The position numbers and the translations under genes are program-made. Below are positions 1 through 6,365 of a DNA stretch of 11,249 nt, one piece after another. The notes beneath the pieces are model-generated. The model had not been told where the DNA came from. It searched no databases and saw only the letters and a list, made by a program, of their open reading frames with translations. The first letter of the stretch is position 1. Every line of letters begins with the position of its first letter. This stretch comes from an uncultured Bacteroidales bacterium (GTDB lineage: Bacteria; Bacteroidota; Bacteroidia; Bacteroidales; UBA932), in the NCBI GenBank assembly GCA_945912085.1, contig CAMEBJ010000024.1, positions 1 through 11,249 of the forward strand. Reading direction: 5' to 3'.

Positions 1-2
1 CG

Positions 3-923
3 GGCTACCTCCAGGTCAGAATGCCCTGCGGTATGGCCTGTGCTTGCAGGACCGACTCCAGGAGCATTCGCATCCTCACCAAATACGGCCAGACCAGTTT
101 CCCGACCAACACCAACGGCTTTTCCGCAAGGGGCTATGACCTCTACATCCGCCAGGACGGGCGCTGGCTCTATGCCGCGTCGGGAGTGGCATCCGACTCG
201 AAGCTGGACAAGCCTTTCGGCCTGATATCCGATATGGACGGTTCGATGCACGAATGTCTCCTATATTTCCCTCTTTACAGTGAGGAATATTCAATAAAGG
301 TGGGAGTCGAGGAAGGCTCGACCATCGAAGCCGTCGAAAATCCTTTCCGTCATCGCATTGCCATCTGGGGTTCAAGTTACACCCACGGTTCAAGTACCTC
401 CCGCTCCGGTATGGCCTATCCGGCCCAGTTCTCAAGGATGACCGGACTCCAGCTGCTTTCCCTCGGATGCAGCGGCAACTGCAAGCTTCAGAACTATTTT
501 GCAGACGTGCTCTGTGATGTCGAGGCGGACGCCTTCATTTTCGATTCATTCTCCAATCCGCGTGCAGATATGATCCGGGAGAGGCTCGTGCCGTTCATCG
601 ACAGGATGATAGAGGCTCACCCGGGAGTCCCTATGATTTTCCAGCAGACCATCTACAGGGAGAAACGCAACTTCAATGTGGAAGAGGATGCGAAGGAACA
701 GGCAAAGATGGATATGGCGGCTGCAATCTTCAAGGAGTTGAAATCCACGAAGGAAGGCCGCAAGAAGTACAGGGATGTCTATTTCATCTGTCCGGATGCG
801 GTTGCAGCAAACCGCCTTGCCACGGTTGATGGAGTTCACCCGGACAACTACGGCTACACCCTCTGGGCGGAATCCATCCGCAAACCTGTGCTGAGAATTC
901 TTGCGAAGTACGGAATCAATTAA
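3..923 (+). CDS. SGNH/GDSL hydrolase with GxDLY N-terminal domain (5' partial)
   Basis: Predicted esterase/lipase-like hydrolase of the Lipase_GDSL_3 type. The reading frame is open to the left edge of the window (codons from base 3), so the true start and any signal peptide lie outside. Numbering from the first visible Met at base 21, residues 11-110 form a beta-rich GxDLY domain (RTDSRSIRI, then GYDLYIRQDGRW at 38-49). Residues 112-300 form the SGNH domain. The nucleophile block is WGSSYTHG, with Ser119 the likely nucleophile by alignment to the usual GTSxxxG motif. CSGN (Gly152) and FSNP (Asn179) fit the oxyanion-hole blocks, and DGVHPDNYGY supplies the Asp270/His273 pair. Family members are usually secreted or periplasmic carbohydrate esterases or acylhydrolases; the substrate cannot be read from sequence. 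Its TAA stop overlaps the stop of the convergent U32 gene. The family call is firm, the substrate unknown. Confidence 0.88.
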   Translation, partial: GYLQVRMPCGMACACRTDSRSIRILTKYGQTSFPTNTNGFSARGYDLYIRQDGRWLYAASGVASDSKLDKPFGLISDMDGSMHECLLYFPLYSEEYSIKVGVEEGSTIEAVENPFRHRIAIWGSSYTHGSSTSRSGMAYPAQFSRMTGLQLLSLGCSGNCKLQNYFADVLCDVEADAFIFDSFSNPRADMIRERLVPFIDRMIEAHPGVPMIFQQTIYREKRNFNVEEDAKEQAKMDMAAAIFKELKSTKEGRKKYRDVYFICPDAVAANRLATVDGVHPDNYGYTLWAESIRKPVLRILAKYGIN

Positions 924-2248
924 GCCTTCTCCCAAAGATAGACCTTGTCGGAGCGTCTAAGGCGACTTTCTTCGATTGCCTTGCAGGCGGACTCGGAGCA
1001 GCCGTCACCGCACAGGCCCTCTTCTTTCTCGCGGACTCCTGCAGAGACCTTGCTCCAGTCGATGGGAACCGAGCAGTAAACGCCTTTGGAGGCTTCCTGG
1101 ACGGGTTTAAGGTCAACGCGGATTTCAGGAACGGTGTACTCGACCACTCCCGTTGTGGGGCCGATAATCAGAATCCTGTCACCCACCTTCAGGCTGGCGG
1201 ACTCCACGAGAATCTCCGCAACGGAGAGTTTCCCGAACCAGTTTGTGACTTTCCCGCTGTAAACTTTTTTGCGGGTTGCCTTGCTGCCATAGACTTCGCT
1301 CCACTCCCCGAGCCTTGCGCCCTGGTAGTAGCCGTCCCAGAATCCTCTGTTGAAGACCTCTGACAGTTCGGCTTTCAGGCTGGTCGCCAACTCGGGGGAA
1401 TATTCGCCTGCGCAGACTGCATCCGCGGCCTTCCGGTAGCAGGAGACCACCTTCTTGACATATTCCGCAGGCCTTGCCCTGCCTTCAATCTTGAAGACAG
1501 TCACTCCTGCATCTATGATTTTGTCCATGAACTCTATTGTGCAGAGGTCCTTGGGAGACATTATGTACTTGTTGTCCACCAAAAGGCTGTTGCCTGTCTC
1601 AAGGTCGGTCACCTCGTAGCCCCTGCGGCAGATCTGGTAGCATGAACCCCTGTTCGCCGAAGCGCCGTACTCGTGCAGACTCAGGTAGCATTTCCCGGAA
1701 ACGGCCATGCAGAGGGCCCCGTGGGCGAACATCTCGATTCTTACCTTCTTCCCGGAAGGGCCGCAGATGTTTTCCCTGTCGATGGCCTCACTGATTTCCC
1801 TGACCTGGCTCAGGTTCAGTTCCCTTGCCAGCACAATCACGTCGGCAAAGGCGGCGTAGAACCTCAGGGCTTCCACGTTCGAAATGCTCAACTGAGTGGA
1901 AATGTGCACTTCCAACCCTATGCTGCGGGCGTATGCGATGGCGGCCATATCGGAAGCGATTACGGCGCTGACTCCAGCCTTCATCGCCGCGTCAAGAGCC
2001 TTCCGCATATCCTCAAGGTCGTTGTCGTAAAGTGTTATGTTCAAGGTGAGATAGGTCTTCACTCCCGCCCCGGAGCAAAGCCTGACTATTTCGTCGAGGT
2101 CTTCCGCCTGGAAATTGTTTGCGGAATGCGACCTCATGTTCAGCCTGTCAATCCCGAAATAGACCGAATCGGCCCCAGCCTGTATCGCTGCCGTCAGGCA
2201 TTCGAAATTGCCTGCCGGAGCCATTATTTCCAAAGTCTTCCTGTCCAT
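920..2248 (-). CDS. Peptidase U32 family protein (TrhP/RlhA-like RNA hydroxylation type)
   Basis: A U32-family protein of about 442 aa. Characterised bacterial relatives (TrhP/YegQ, RlhA/YhbU) carry an iron-sulfur cluster and act in prephenate-dependent RNA hydroxylation (ho5U in tRNA, ho5C in 23S rRNA) rather than proteolysis. Numbering from the chosen start: an MAPAGN motif near residue 10 opens the TIM-barrel domain. The U32 signature is at 172-190 (EMFAHGALC, SGKCYLS). Four cysteines match the cluster pattern: C180, C187, C203, C207 (GSCYQIC). A C-terminal beta-barrel-like part ends in SDKVYLW. The start at 2248 (MDRKTLEIM) is preferred because relatives begin just before the MAPAG motif and an AGGAG lies 9 nt upstream; an in-frame ATG at 2290 would add 14 atypical residues. 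It follows the prenyl synthase in an operon. Residues 399-429 hold an unusual segment with three more cysteines (C413, C417, C422). Whether the target is tRNA or rRNA is not settled. Confidence 0.9.
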   Translation of the reverse strand: MDRKTLEIMAPAGNFECLTAAIQAGADSVYFGIDRLNMRSHSANNFQAEDLDEIVRLCSGAGVKTYLTLNITLYDNDLEDMRKALDAAMKAGVSAVIASDMAAIAYARSIGLEVHISTQLSISNVEALRFYAAFADVIVLARELNLSQVREISEAIDRENICGPSGKKVRIEMFAHGALCMAVSGKCYLSLHEYGASANRGSCYQICRRGYEVTDLETGNSLLVDNKYIMSPKDLCTIEFMDKIIDAGVTVFKIEGRARPAEYVKKVVSCYRKAADAVCAGEYSPELATSLKAELSEVFNRGFWDGYYQGARLGEWSEVYGSKATRKKVYSGKVTNWFGKLSVAEILVESASLKVGDRILIIGPTTGVVEYTVPEIRVDLKPVQEASKGVYCSVPIDWSKVSAGVREKEEGLCGDGCSESACKAIEESRLRRSDKVYLWEKA

Positions 2249-2293
2249 CTGAAGATGCTCCTGAATCCTCCCTTCCTTCATCCCGTCCATCCG

Positions 2294-3298
2294 TCATTTA
2301 GTCCTTCCGATGAGCCTGTCGGCATAGCGATGGAGAATCTCATACCTTACCTTCCCCAGTCCCAGCATCCCGGCATAGTCCATTGCCTGCGCGTGAAGCT
2401 TGATTATTTCATATTTCGCATCCTCGTCAACACCGATGGCCTCATATATTTCCTTGACCTTCGCGAACTTGGCCTGCGGGTCAGAATTCATTTCCATTGC
2501 CCTCAGCAATGCTGCCTTCCCGTGTGAGGCGTCAATCACTCCCGACTTCTCCATCTCTCCGCTCTTCTCAAGCGCACGGACAAGCAGCCAGGTCTTCTTG
2601 TTGTTGGCGATGTCCCCTCCGAGATTCTTTCCGAAGATTTTCGGGTCACCGAAGGTGTCGAGATAGTCGTCGGCAATCTGGAAGGCCAGGCCGAGGGAAT
2701 AACCGAACTTGTACATATAGTCGCAGATGAGCGGGTTCTGTCCGGCAATCAGCGCACCCATCTTCGCGGAGCAGGCAATCAGGACAGCGGTTTTCAACCC
2801 GATCATCTTCATATATTCCGCCATAGGAATCTCCTTGAGAGTCTCGAAATCCATATCGTACTGCTGACCCTCGCAGACCTGTGCCGCAGTTGTGGTGAAA
2901 AGTTCAAGTACCTGAGGCAGAACCTCTTTCGGGGCCATTGCCATTCTTCTCCAACTGTCGATTGACATCACGTCCCCTGAGAGGATGGCGGTGTTGGCGT
3001 CCCATTTTTTCCAGACAGTCGGCATGCCGCGCCTCAGGTCGGCATTGTCCATAATGTCATCGTGCAGAAGGGTGAAACTGTGGAAAATCTCGAGGGCTGC
3101 AGCTGGCTCAAGAATCTCTTCGGAAAAGGCATCCTTAAACAGGGCGTATGATGTGAGGCACAGTCTCGGGCGGATTCTCTTGCCCCCAATTGAAATCATA
3201 TACCTCAACGGGTCGTACAACCCTGCCGGTTCCTGTGTGAACTCAAGTTCCCTGAACATCTTGTCCAGGGTCTCCTCAATCTGTGTCTCGTTTATCAT
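2294..3298 (-). CDS. Short-chain polyprenyl diphosphate synthase (FPP/GGPP synthase type)
   Basis: Trans-prenyltransferase of 334 aa that condenses isopentenyl diphosphate onto allylic diphosphates, feeding quinone and undecaprenyl synthesis in the cytosol. All family blocks are present: GGKRIRP at 38-44, the first aspartate-rich motif DDIMD at 80-84 followed by RRG, the GQQYD block near 144-148, the second aspartate-rich motif DDYLD at 210-214, and GGDIANNKKT around 227-236. The first motif has no two-residue insertion and has Phe75 at position -5. In the known rules this favours a short product (C15-C20, GGPP-like), but the exact length is inference. The start is supported by GAGG 7 nt upstream of the ATG. 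First gene of an operon with the U32 gene: the gap is 45 nt to the preferred U32 start, or 3 nt to the upstream alternative. ispA would be the usual label, but product length is unproven. Confidence 0.92.
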   Translation of the reverse strand: MINETQIEETLDKMFRELEFTQEPAGLYDPLRYMISIGGKRIRPRLCLTSYALFKDAFSEEILEPAAALEIFHSFTLLHDDIMDNADLRRGMPTVWKKWDANTAILSGDVMSIDSWRRMAMAPKEVLPQVLELFTTTAAQVCEGQQYDMDFETLKEIPMAEYMKMIGLKTAVLIACSAKMGALIAGQNPLICDYMYKFGYSLGLAFQIADDYLDTFGDPKIFGKNLGGDIANNKKTWLLVRALEKSGEMEKSGVIDASHGKAALLRAMEMNSDPQAKFAKVKEIYEAIGVDEDAKYEIIKLHAQAMDYAGMLGLGKVRYEILHRYADRLIGRTK

Positions 3299-3334
3299 AT
3301 ATAATCCTCAAATTTGTTGATTTGTCCTCCGTGA

Positions 3335-3348
3335 TGCCTTTAAAGGCA
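3335..3348. repeat. 14-bp perfect palindrome in the leader of the prenyl synthase gene
   Basis: TGCCTTTAAAGGCA reads identically on both strands. It lies about 37-50 nt upstream of the prenyl synthase start, between that start and the predicted divergent promoter core. It could be a repressor/operator half-site dimer or a small leader hairpin; neither is shown. It has no T-run of terminator type. Confidence 0.5.
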
Positions 3349-3380
3349 GTTGTCCGGCTTGCAAAGCACACGGCAGAAAG

Positions 3381-3410
3381 CAAATATAATACTAAATTTG
3401 TTTATATTTG
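3381..3410. promoter_or_regulatory. Divergent promoter core (inverted pair of TATATTTG boxes)
   Basis: Two TATATTTG boxes matching the Bacteroidota -7 consensus TAnnTTTG face outward: one on the minus strand (3388 to 3381, toward the prenyl synthase) and one on the plus strand (3403-3410, toward rsgA), separated by 14 nt. They would give leaders of roughly 75-80 nt and 25-30 nt. A clear TTTG -33 element is not seen at 19 nt from either box. An alternative plus-strand arrangement is TTTG (3397-3400) 21 nt before AATATTTG (3422-3429), which would leave a very short rsgA leader. The rest of the 3299-3443 gap holds the 14-bp palindrome and no gene that I can support. Confidence 0.5.
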
Positions 3411-3443
3411 CGCTTTGCCAAAATATTTGCGATTTGAGAAACG

Positions 3444-4388
3444 ATGAATGCGACCGTTGTAAAACATACCGGCAGCCACTACCTCCTGTCCGAGTTGCCT
3501 GAATGGAATCTCTTTCCTGCAGTTCTCAGGGGGCGTATGCGTCTGGGAGGTGACTCTTCCACCAACCCTGTTGCAGTGGGGGACAAGGTCGAGTATGAGA
3601 CCGGTGACGACGGGATGGCGGTAATCACAAAGGTGCTCCCGCGCTCAAACTATGTCATCAGGAAGTCCACGAATCTCTCCCGCCAGTCTCACATCATCGC
3701 GGCCAACGTGGACACGGCCTTCATTGTGGTAACCCTGGATTTCCCACAGGTCAAACTCCCTTTTCTGGACCGTCTGCTGGTCAGTTGCGAGGCCTACGGT
3801 GTCCCTGCGGTAATCGTTCTGAACAAATGCGACCTCTATGCGGGAGGATATGAAGAAAGTCTCGGGTCATTCAGAAGAATCTATGAGGGAGCCGGTTACC
3901 GGGTTCTTCCCGTGTCTGCGAAAACAGGCGAAGGCATAGGAGAATTGCGGAATATGGTCAGGGGGGAGTCCCCTGCGGAACAGAGCACCCGCATCTGCCT
4001 CTTCTCCGGAGTTTCCGGGGTGGGGAAGTCCTCTCTCATAAAAGCCCTTGACCCGGACCTCGAACCCCGTGTCGGAAACATATCCACAGCCCATCTTCAG
4101 GGTCGTCACACCACAACTTTCTATGAGATGTACCGCCCCTCTTGTGGAGGATTCATCATTGACACTCCCGGAATCAGGGGATTCGGCCTGGTGGACGTGG
4201 ATGCGGATGAAATCGCCACCTATTTCCCTGAAATGCTCCGGGCCTCGGGAAACTGTCGGTTCACGCCCTGTACACATACCCACGAGCCGGGCTGTGCGGT
4301 AAAAGCTGCCGTTGAGGACGGCAGCATCAGCATTGAGCGCTACAATTCCTACCTCGGAATGCTCGACGAAGAGAAGAAATACCGTTGA
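3444..4388 (+). CDS. rsgA: Ribosome small-subunit-dependent GTPase RsgA
   Basis: Circularly permuted GTPase (YjeQ/EngC) that acts as a checkpoint in late 30S subunit maturation. At 314 aa the length is usual for the family. Domain order is as expected: an N-terminal OB-fold (about 1-70), then the permuted G domain with G4 NKCD at 127-130, G5 SAK at 158-160, G1/P-loop GVSGVGKS at 189-196, GRHTTT at 220-225 and G3 DTPG at 240-243. The C-terminal zinc motif has C271, C276, H278 and C284 (CRFTPCTHTHEPGC). No key residue is missing. The ATG at 3444 fits the start of the OB-fold, with a divergent promoter region just upstream. The gene is monocistronic and ends 3 nt from the convergent ThiL-like gene, with no hairpin terminator visible in between. 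Confidence 0.96.
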   Translation: MNATVVKHTGSHYLLSELPEWNLFPAVLRGRMRLGGDSSTNPVAVGDKVEYETGDDGMAVITKVLPRSNYVIRKSTNLSRQSHIIAANVDTAFIVVTLDFPQVKLPFLDRLLVSCEAYGVPAVIVLNKCDLYAGGYEESLGSFRRIYEGAGYRVLPVSAKTGEGIGELRNMVRGESPAEQSTRICLFSGVSGVGKSSLIKALDPDLEPRVGNISTAHLQGRHTTTFYEMYRPSCGGFIIDTPGIRGFGLVDVDADEIATYFPEMLRASGNCRFTPCTHTHEPGCAVKAAVEDGSISIERYNSYLGMLDEEKKYR

Positions 4389-4391
4389 GTC

Positions 4392-5396
4392 CTACTTCCA
4401 TCCCTGCGCCCGCAAAGGCAGTTCAACCCCGTCAGGAGTAACCAGAACTGCCCCAACCTCAGGTTTTGCGAGGTGGCCGATGATGTCGAATGTCTGGAAG
4501 TCGTGGCGGAATTTGTCATGGTTGCCGATCGGAATCGTGAAAAGCAGCCTGAAGTCATCCCCGCCGTTGAGGGCTGCGGAGACCGGATCGATGTCCAACT
4601 CCTTGCCCAGGTCGAAGGACCTGCCTGCAAACGGAATCCTCTCGACATAGATTTTCGCGCCGAGCCCACTGTCCCTTGTGAGCCTTTTCACTGCATCCGA
4701 AAGACCCCTGGTGATGAAATACCCGAAGGACGGAATGATTCCCGCATCCTCCATCTGCGAAAGGATGTTGCCTGAGATGGACGGTTTCAGATATGCTCCG
4801 ATGAAATTCTTGTAGTCGTCCAGTTTCGGCTGGCTGAGGTCGTCCTTTGTCTTGTCGAACTTCCTCTTCTCCCTTTCGAGAATGGCCTGTCCGAAATATG
4901 CGGCCCCGAGATTGTCCGAGACGCAAATCAGGTCCATACTCTTTGCCGCAGGTCTTCTTTTCCCCATCAGGAGAGATGTCTCTCCCGTGGCGGAAATGCT
5001 GATAGCCAGTCCGTTGGGAGAAGGCGTCAGGTCAAGTGTCACCTGTTTGTAACCGTGCTCGCGTGCTGCTGCCACAACACCCTCCCAGACCTCTTTGATT
5101 TGAGGGAAATCCAGTTTCGCCGACACGCATATTCTCACGTCGAGAGTCCTCGGATGGGAAAATTCGGCGTAGAGTTCTCCGGTGACTCCAACTACGCATT
5201 TGTAGCCGAGATGTTTCAGCGGGAAATATGTCAGGTCAAAATCAATTCCTTCGATGAATGTCCTTGAATGTGCTCCGACATAGCATTTCCCCCCTGTTTC
5301 GAACCAGCTGCTCTCAAAAGGTTTGAAAGGTGTACCCCTGTAAAGTTCCGCAATTGCTTCTACCCTTCCGAGAGAAGCGAAAGTCTCTTCTGCCAT
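4392..5396 (-). CDS. ThiL-like (AIR synthase-related) protein, probable non-canonical or inactive kinase
   Basis: A 334-aa protein with the two-domain PurM/ThiL fold (AIR synthase-related). ThiL phosphorylates thiamine monophosphate to thiamine diphosphate. Family hallmarks remain: GIDFDLTYFPLKHLGYK (50-66), GLAISISATGE (129-139), MDLICVSDNLGAAY (154-167), ALNGGDDFRLLFT (275-287, for the usual GGEDYELLFT), IIGHLAKPE (305-313) and the C-terminal QGW. The active-site aspartates look altered. There is no GDDxAV motif before GGK (35-37). The Asp of the TxDxxxEG strand is replaced (HSRTFIEG, 43-50). The NxSD motif is replaced around VGVTGELYA (69-77). DISDGL is replaced by FITRGL (227-232). GGDT is replaced by TLDL (120-123), keeping one Asp. 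No TPP riboswitch is seen upstream. It lies downstream of tRNA-Pro and its terminator. The fold assignment is firm. Loss of kinase activity is inference, and the family comparison is from memory. Confidence 0.82.
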   Translation of the reverse strand: MAEETFASLGRVEAIAELYRGTPFKPFESSWFETGGKCYVGAHSRTFIEGIDFDLTYFPLKHLGYKCVVGVTGELYAEFSHPRTLDVRICVSAKLDFPQIKEVWEGVVAAAREHGYKQVTLDLTPSPNGLAISISATGETSLLMGKRRPAAKSMDLICVSDNLGAAYFGQAILEREKRKFDKTKDDLSQPKLDDYKNFIGAYLKPSISGNILSQMEDAGIIPSFGYFITRGLSDAVKRLTRDSGLGAKIYVERIPFAGRSFDLGKELDIDPVSAALNGGDDFRLLFTIPIGNHDKFRHDFQTFDIIGHLAKPEVGAVLVTPDGVELPLRAQGWK

Positions 5397-5436
5397 AAAG
5401 GATGATATATTTATATATGTATAGATATATAAACTG
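5397..5436 (-). other. AT-rich leader upstream of the ThiL-like gene
   Basis: About 40 nt made largely of alternating A/T between the tRNA terminator and the ATG of the ThiL-like gene. It contains TATA-like boxes, but none followed by TTTG as in the Bacteroidota consensus, and no Shine-Dalgarno site. Either a non-canonical promoter lies here or the gene depends on read-through from the tRNA. Confidence 0.4.
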
Positions 5437-5472
5437 AAAAGCGGTGTCGTTCCGTTGGAACAAGCACCGCTT
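5437..5472 (-). terminator. Intrinsic terminator after tRNA-Pro
   Basis: On the minus strand, AAGCGGTG (5472-5465) pairs perfectly with CACCGCTT (5446-5439). Inside, GTTCC/GGAAC adds 5 bp after a small internal loop, giving a 34-nt two-part hairpin followed by TTTTC. It begins 8 nt past the tRNA 3' end. The plus-strand side has a CTTCTTC tail, so it may work weakly in the other direction. Confidence 0.8.
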
Positions 5473-5479
5473 CTTCAAG

Positions 5480-5553
5480 TCGGGGTACTGTGACTCGAAC
5501 ACAGGACCCTCTGGTCCCAAACCAGATGCGCTAGCCAACTGCGCCACACCCCG
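5480..5553 (-). tRNA. tRNA-Pro (anticodon UGG)
   Basis: A 74-nt cloverleaf read on the minus strand. The acceptor CGGGGTG/TACCCCG has 7 pairs, one of them G-U. The D arm is GCGC/GCGC. The anticodon stem TCTGG/CCAGA encloses loop TTTGGGA with anticodon TGG. The variable loop is GGGTC, and the T arm is CTGTG/CACAG around TTCGAGT. The discriminator base is A. CCA is not encoded and must be added afterwards. UGG with wobble can read most proline codons. It is a single-gene unit with its own promoter and terminator. Confidence 0.97.
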
Positions 5554-5579
5554 ATTTCCTTTTCTTTCGAATTGGACTG

Positions 5580-5610
5580 CAAAGATACATATCTTTTTTG
5601 AATCTGCAAA
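5580..5610 (-). promoter_or_regulatory. Bacteroidota-type promoter of tRNA-Pro
   Basis: On the minus strand a TTTG (5610-5607) is followed after exactly 19 nt by TATCTTTG (5587-5580), a textbook match to the sigma-ABfr consensus TTTG-N19-TAnnTTTG. Transcription would start near 5575, leaving a leader of about 20 nt before the mature tRNA. Confidence 0.85.
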
Positions 5611-5629
5611 ACTTTTCGAAAAACTTTTC
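5608..5629. repeat. Direct repeat in the tRNA-Pro/lolD divergent region
   Basis: AAAACTTTTC occurs at 5608-5617 and again at 5620-5629, with a 12-bp period (just over one helical turn). The first copy overlaps the -33 element of the tRNA promoter. It may be a protein-binding or UP-like A/T tract site, or chance in AT-rich DNA. Confidence 0.4.
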
Positions 5630-5661
5630 CCTTATGGTGCTGAATATTTTTGAAGAATCCT

Positions 5662-5669
5662 TAACTTTG
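5662..5669 (+). promoter_or_regulatory. Probable -7 element of the lolD-trmN operon
   Basis: TAACTTTG matches TAnnTTTG and would start transcription about 23 nt before the lolD ATG at 5698. The -33 position (around 5639) has no good TTTG, so the call rests on one box plus its position in the 144-bp gap between tRNA-Pro and lolD. Confidence 0.5.
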
Positions 5670-5697
5670 TCCCTCGCGAACACACGGGAAAAGGTTT

Positions 5698-6360
5698 ATG
5701 ATAAGGGCAGAAAACATCAAAAAATCATTTGGCAGCCTGCAGGTGCTCAAAGGCATCAGTCTGGAAGTATCCAAATCCGAGGTCATTTCCATAATGGGGG
5801 CCTCCGGTGCCGGAAAATCCACATTGCTCCATATCCTGGGAACCCTTTCCCGTCCTGATTCCGGTTCTCTCGAAATCGACGGGACCGATGTTCTGAAACT
5901 CTCTGCAAACGCTCTTTCCGCATTCAGGAACAAAAAAATAGGCTTTGTCTTTCAGGCACATCACCTGCTTCCCGAATTCACTTCGCTAGAGAATGTGATG
6001 ATTCCGGCCCTCATCGGGGGAACGGGCCAGAAGGAGGCCCGCAGCACGGCTCTTGCCCTTCTTTCCGACCTCGGTCTGGCGCAGCGCATTTCCCACAAAC
6101 CTTCGGAACTTTCAGGCGGCGAGCAGCAGAGGGTTGCTATTGCAAGGGCCCTTGTGAACAGCCCTGCAGTCCTTTTCGCCGACGAGCCTTCAGGCAACCT
6201 CGACAGCCGCACCAAGGAAGATCTCCACAATCTCTTCTTCTCCCTGCGCGACAGGTACGGCCAGACAATCGTCATAGTCACCCACGACCCGCAATTGGCA
6301 GCGATGTGCGACAGGACCCTTTTTATGAGGGACGGATTGTTCTCGGATGAAAACCTCTGA
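5698..6360 (+). CDS. lolD: ABC transporter ATP-binding protein, LolD type (lipoprotein release)
   Basis: ATPase of the LolD/FtsE/MacB class, 220 aa and full length. In the LolCDE complex it powers extraction of outer-membrane lipoproteins from the inner membrane to LolA; LolD sits on the cytoplasmic face. Motifs: Walker [10 protein letters not shown] at 34-42, Q-loop Gln86 in [13 protein letters not shown], signature LSGGEQQR at 138-145, Walker B VLFADEP at 158-164, D-loop GNLDS, and H-loop His196 in VTHD. The FQxxHLLPEFT stretch and the short length are typical of LolD, although MacB-type ATPases look alike. No permease (LolC/E) is in the window, so the partner must be encoded elsewhere. trmN begins 5 nt after its stop, pointing to a shared transcript. 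Confidence 0.85.
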   Translation: MIRAENIKKSFGSLQVLKGISLEVSKSEVISIMGASGAGKSTLLHILGTLSRPDSGSLEIDGTDVLKLSANALSAFRNKKIGFVFQAHHLLPEFTSLENVMIPALIGGTGQKEARSTALALLSDLGLAQRISHKPSELSGGEQQRVAIARALVNSPAVLFADEPSGNLDSRTKEDLHNLFFSLRDRYGQTIVIVTHDPQLAAMCDRTLFMRDGLFSDENL

Positions 6361-6365
6361 CAGCG

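Noticed and set aside
1673..2527. Long open frame (284 codons) on the plus strand opposite the U32 and prenyl synthase genes
   Set aside because: It overlaps two well-supported genes on the other strand, shows no recognisable domain, and its composition is what the reverse of their codons gives.
5397..5479. TPP riboswitch upstream of the ThiL-like gene
   Set aside because: No THI-box segments are present; the region is a tRNA terminator plus an A/T tract.
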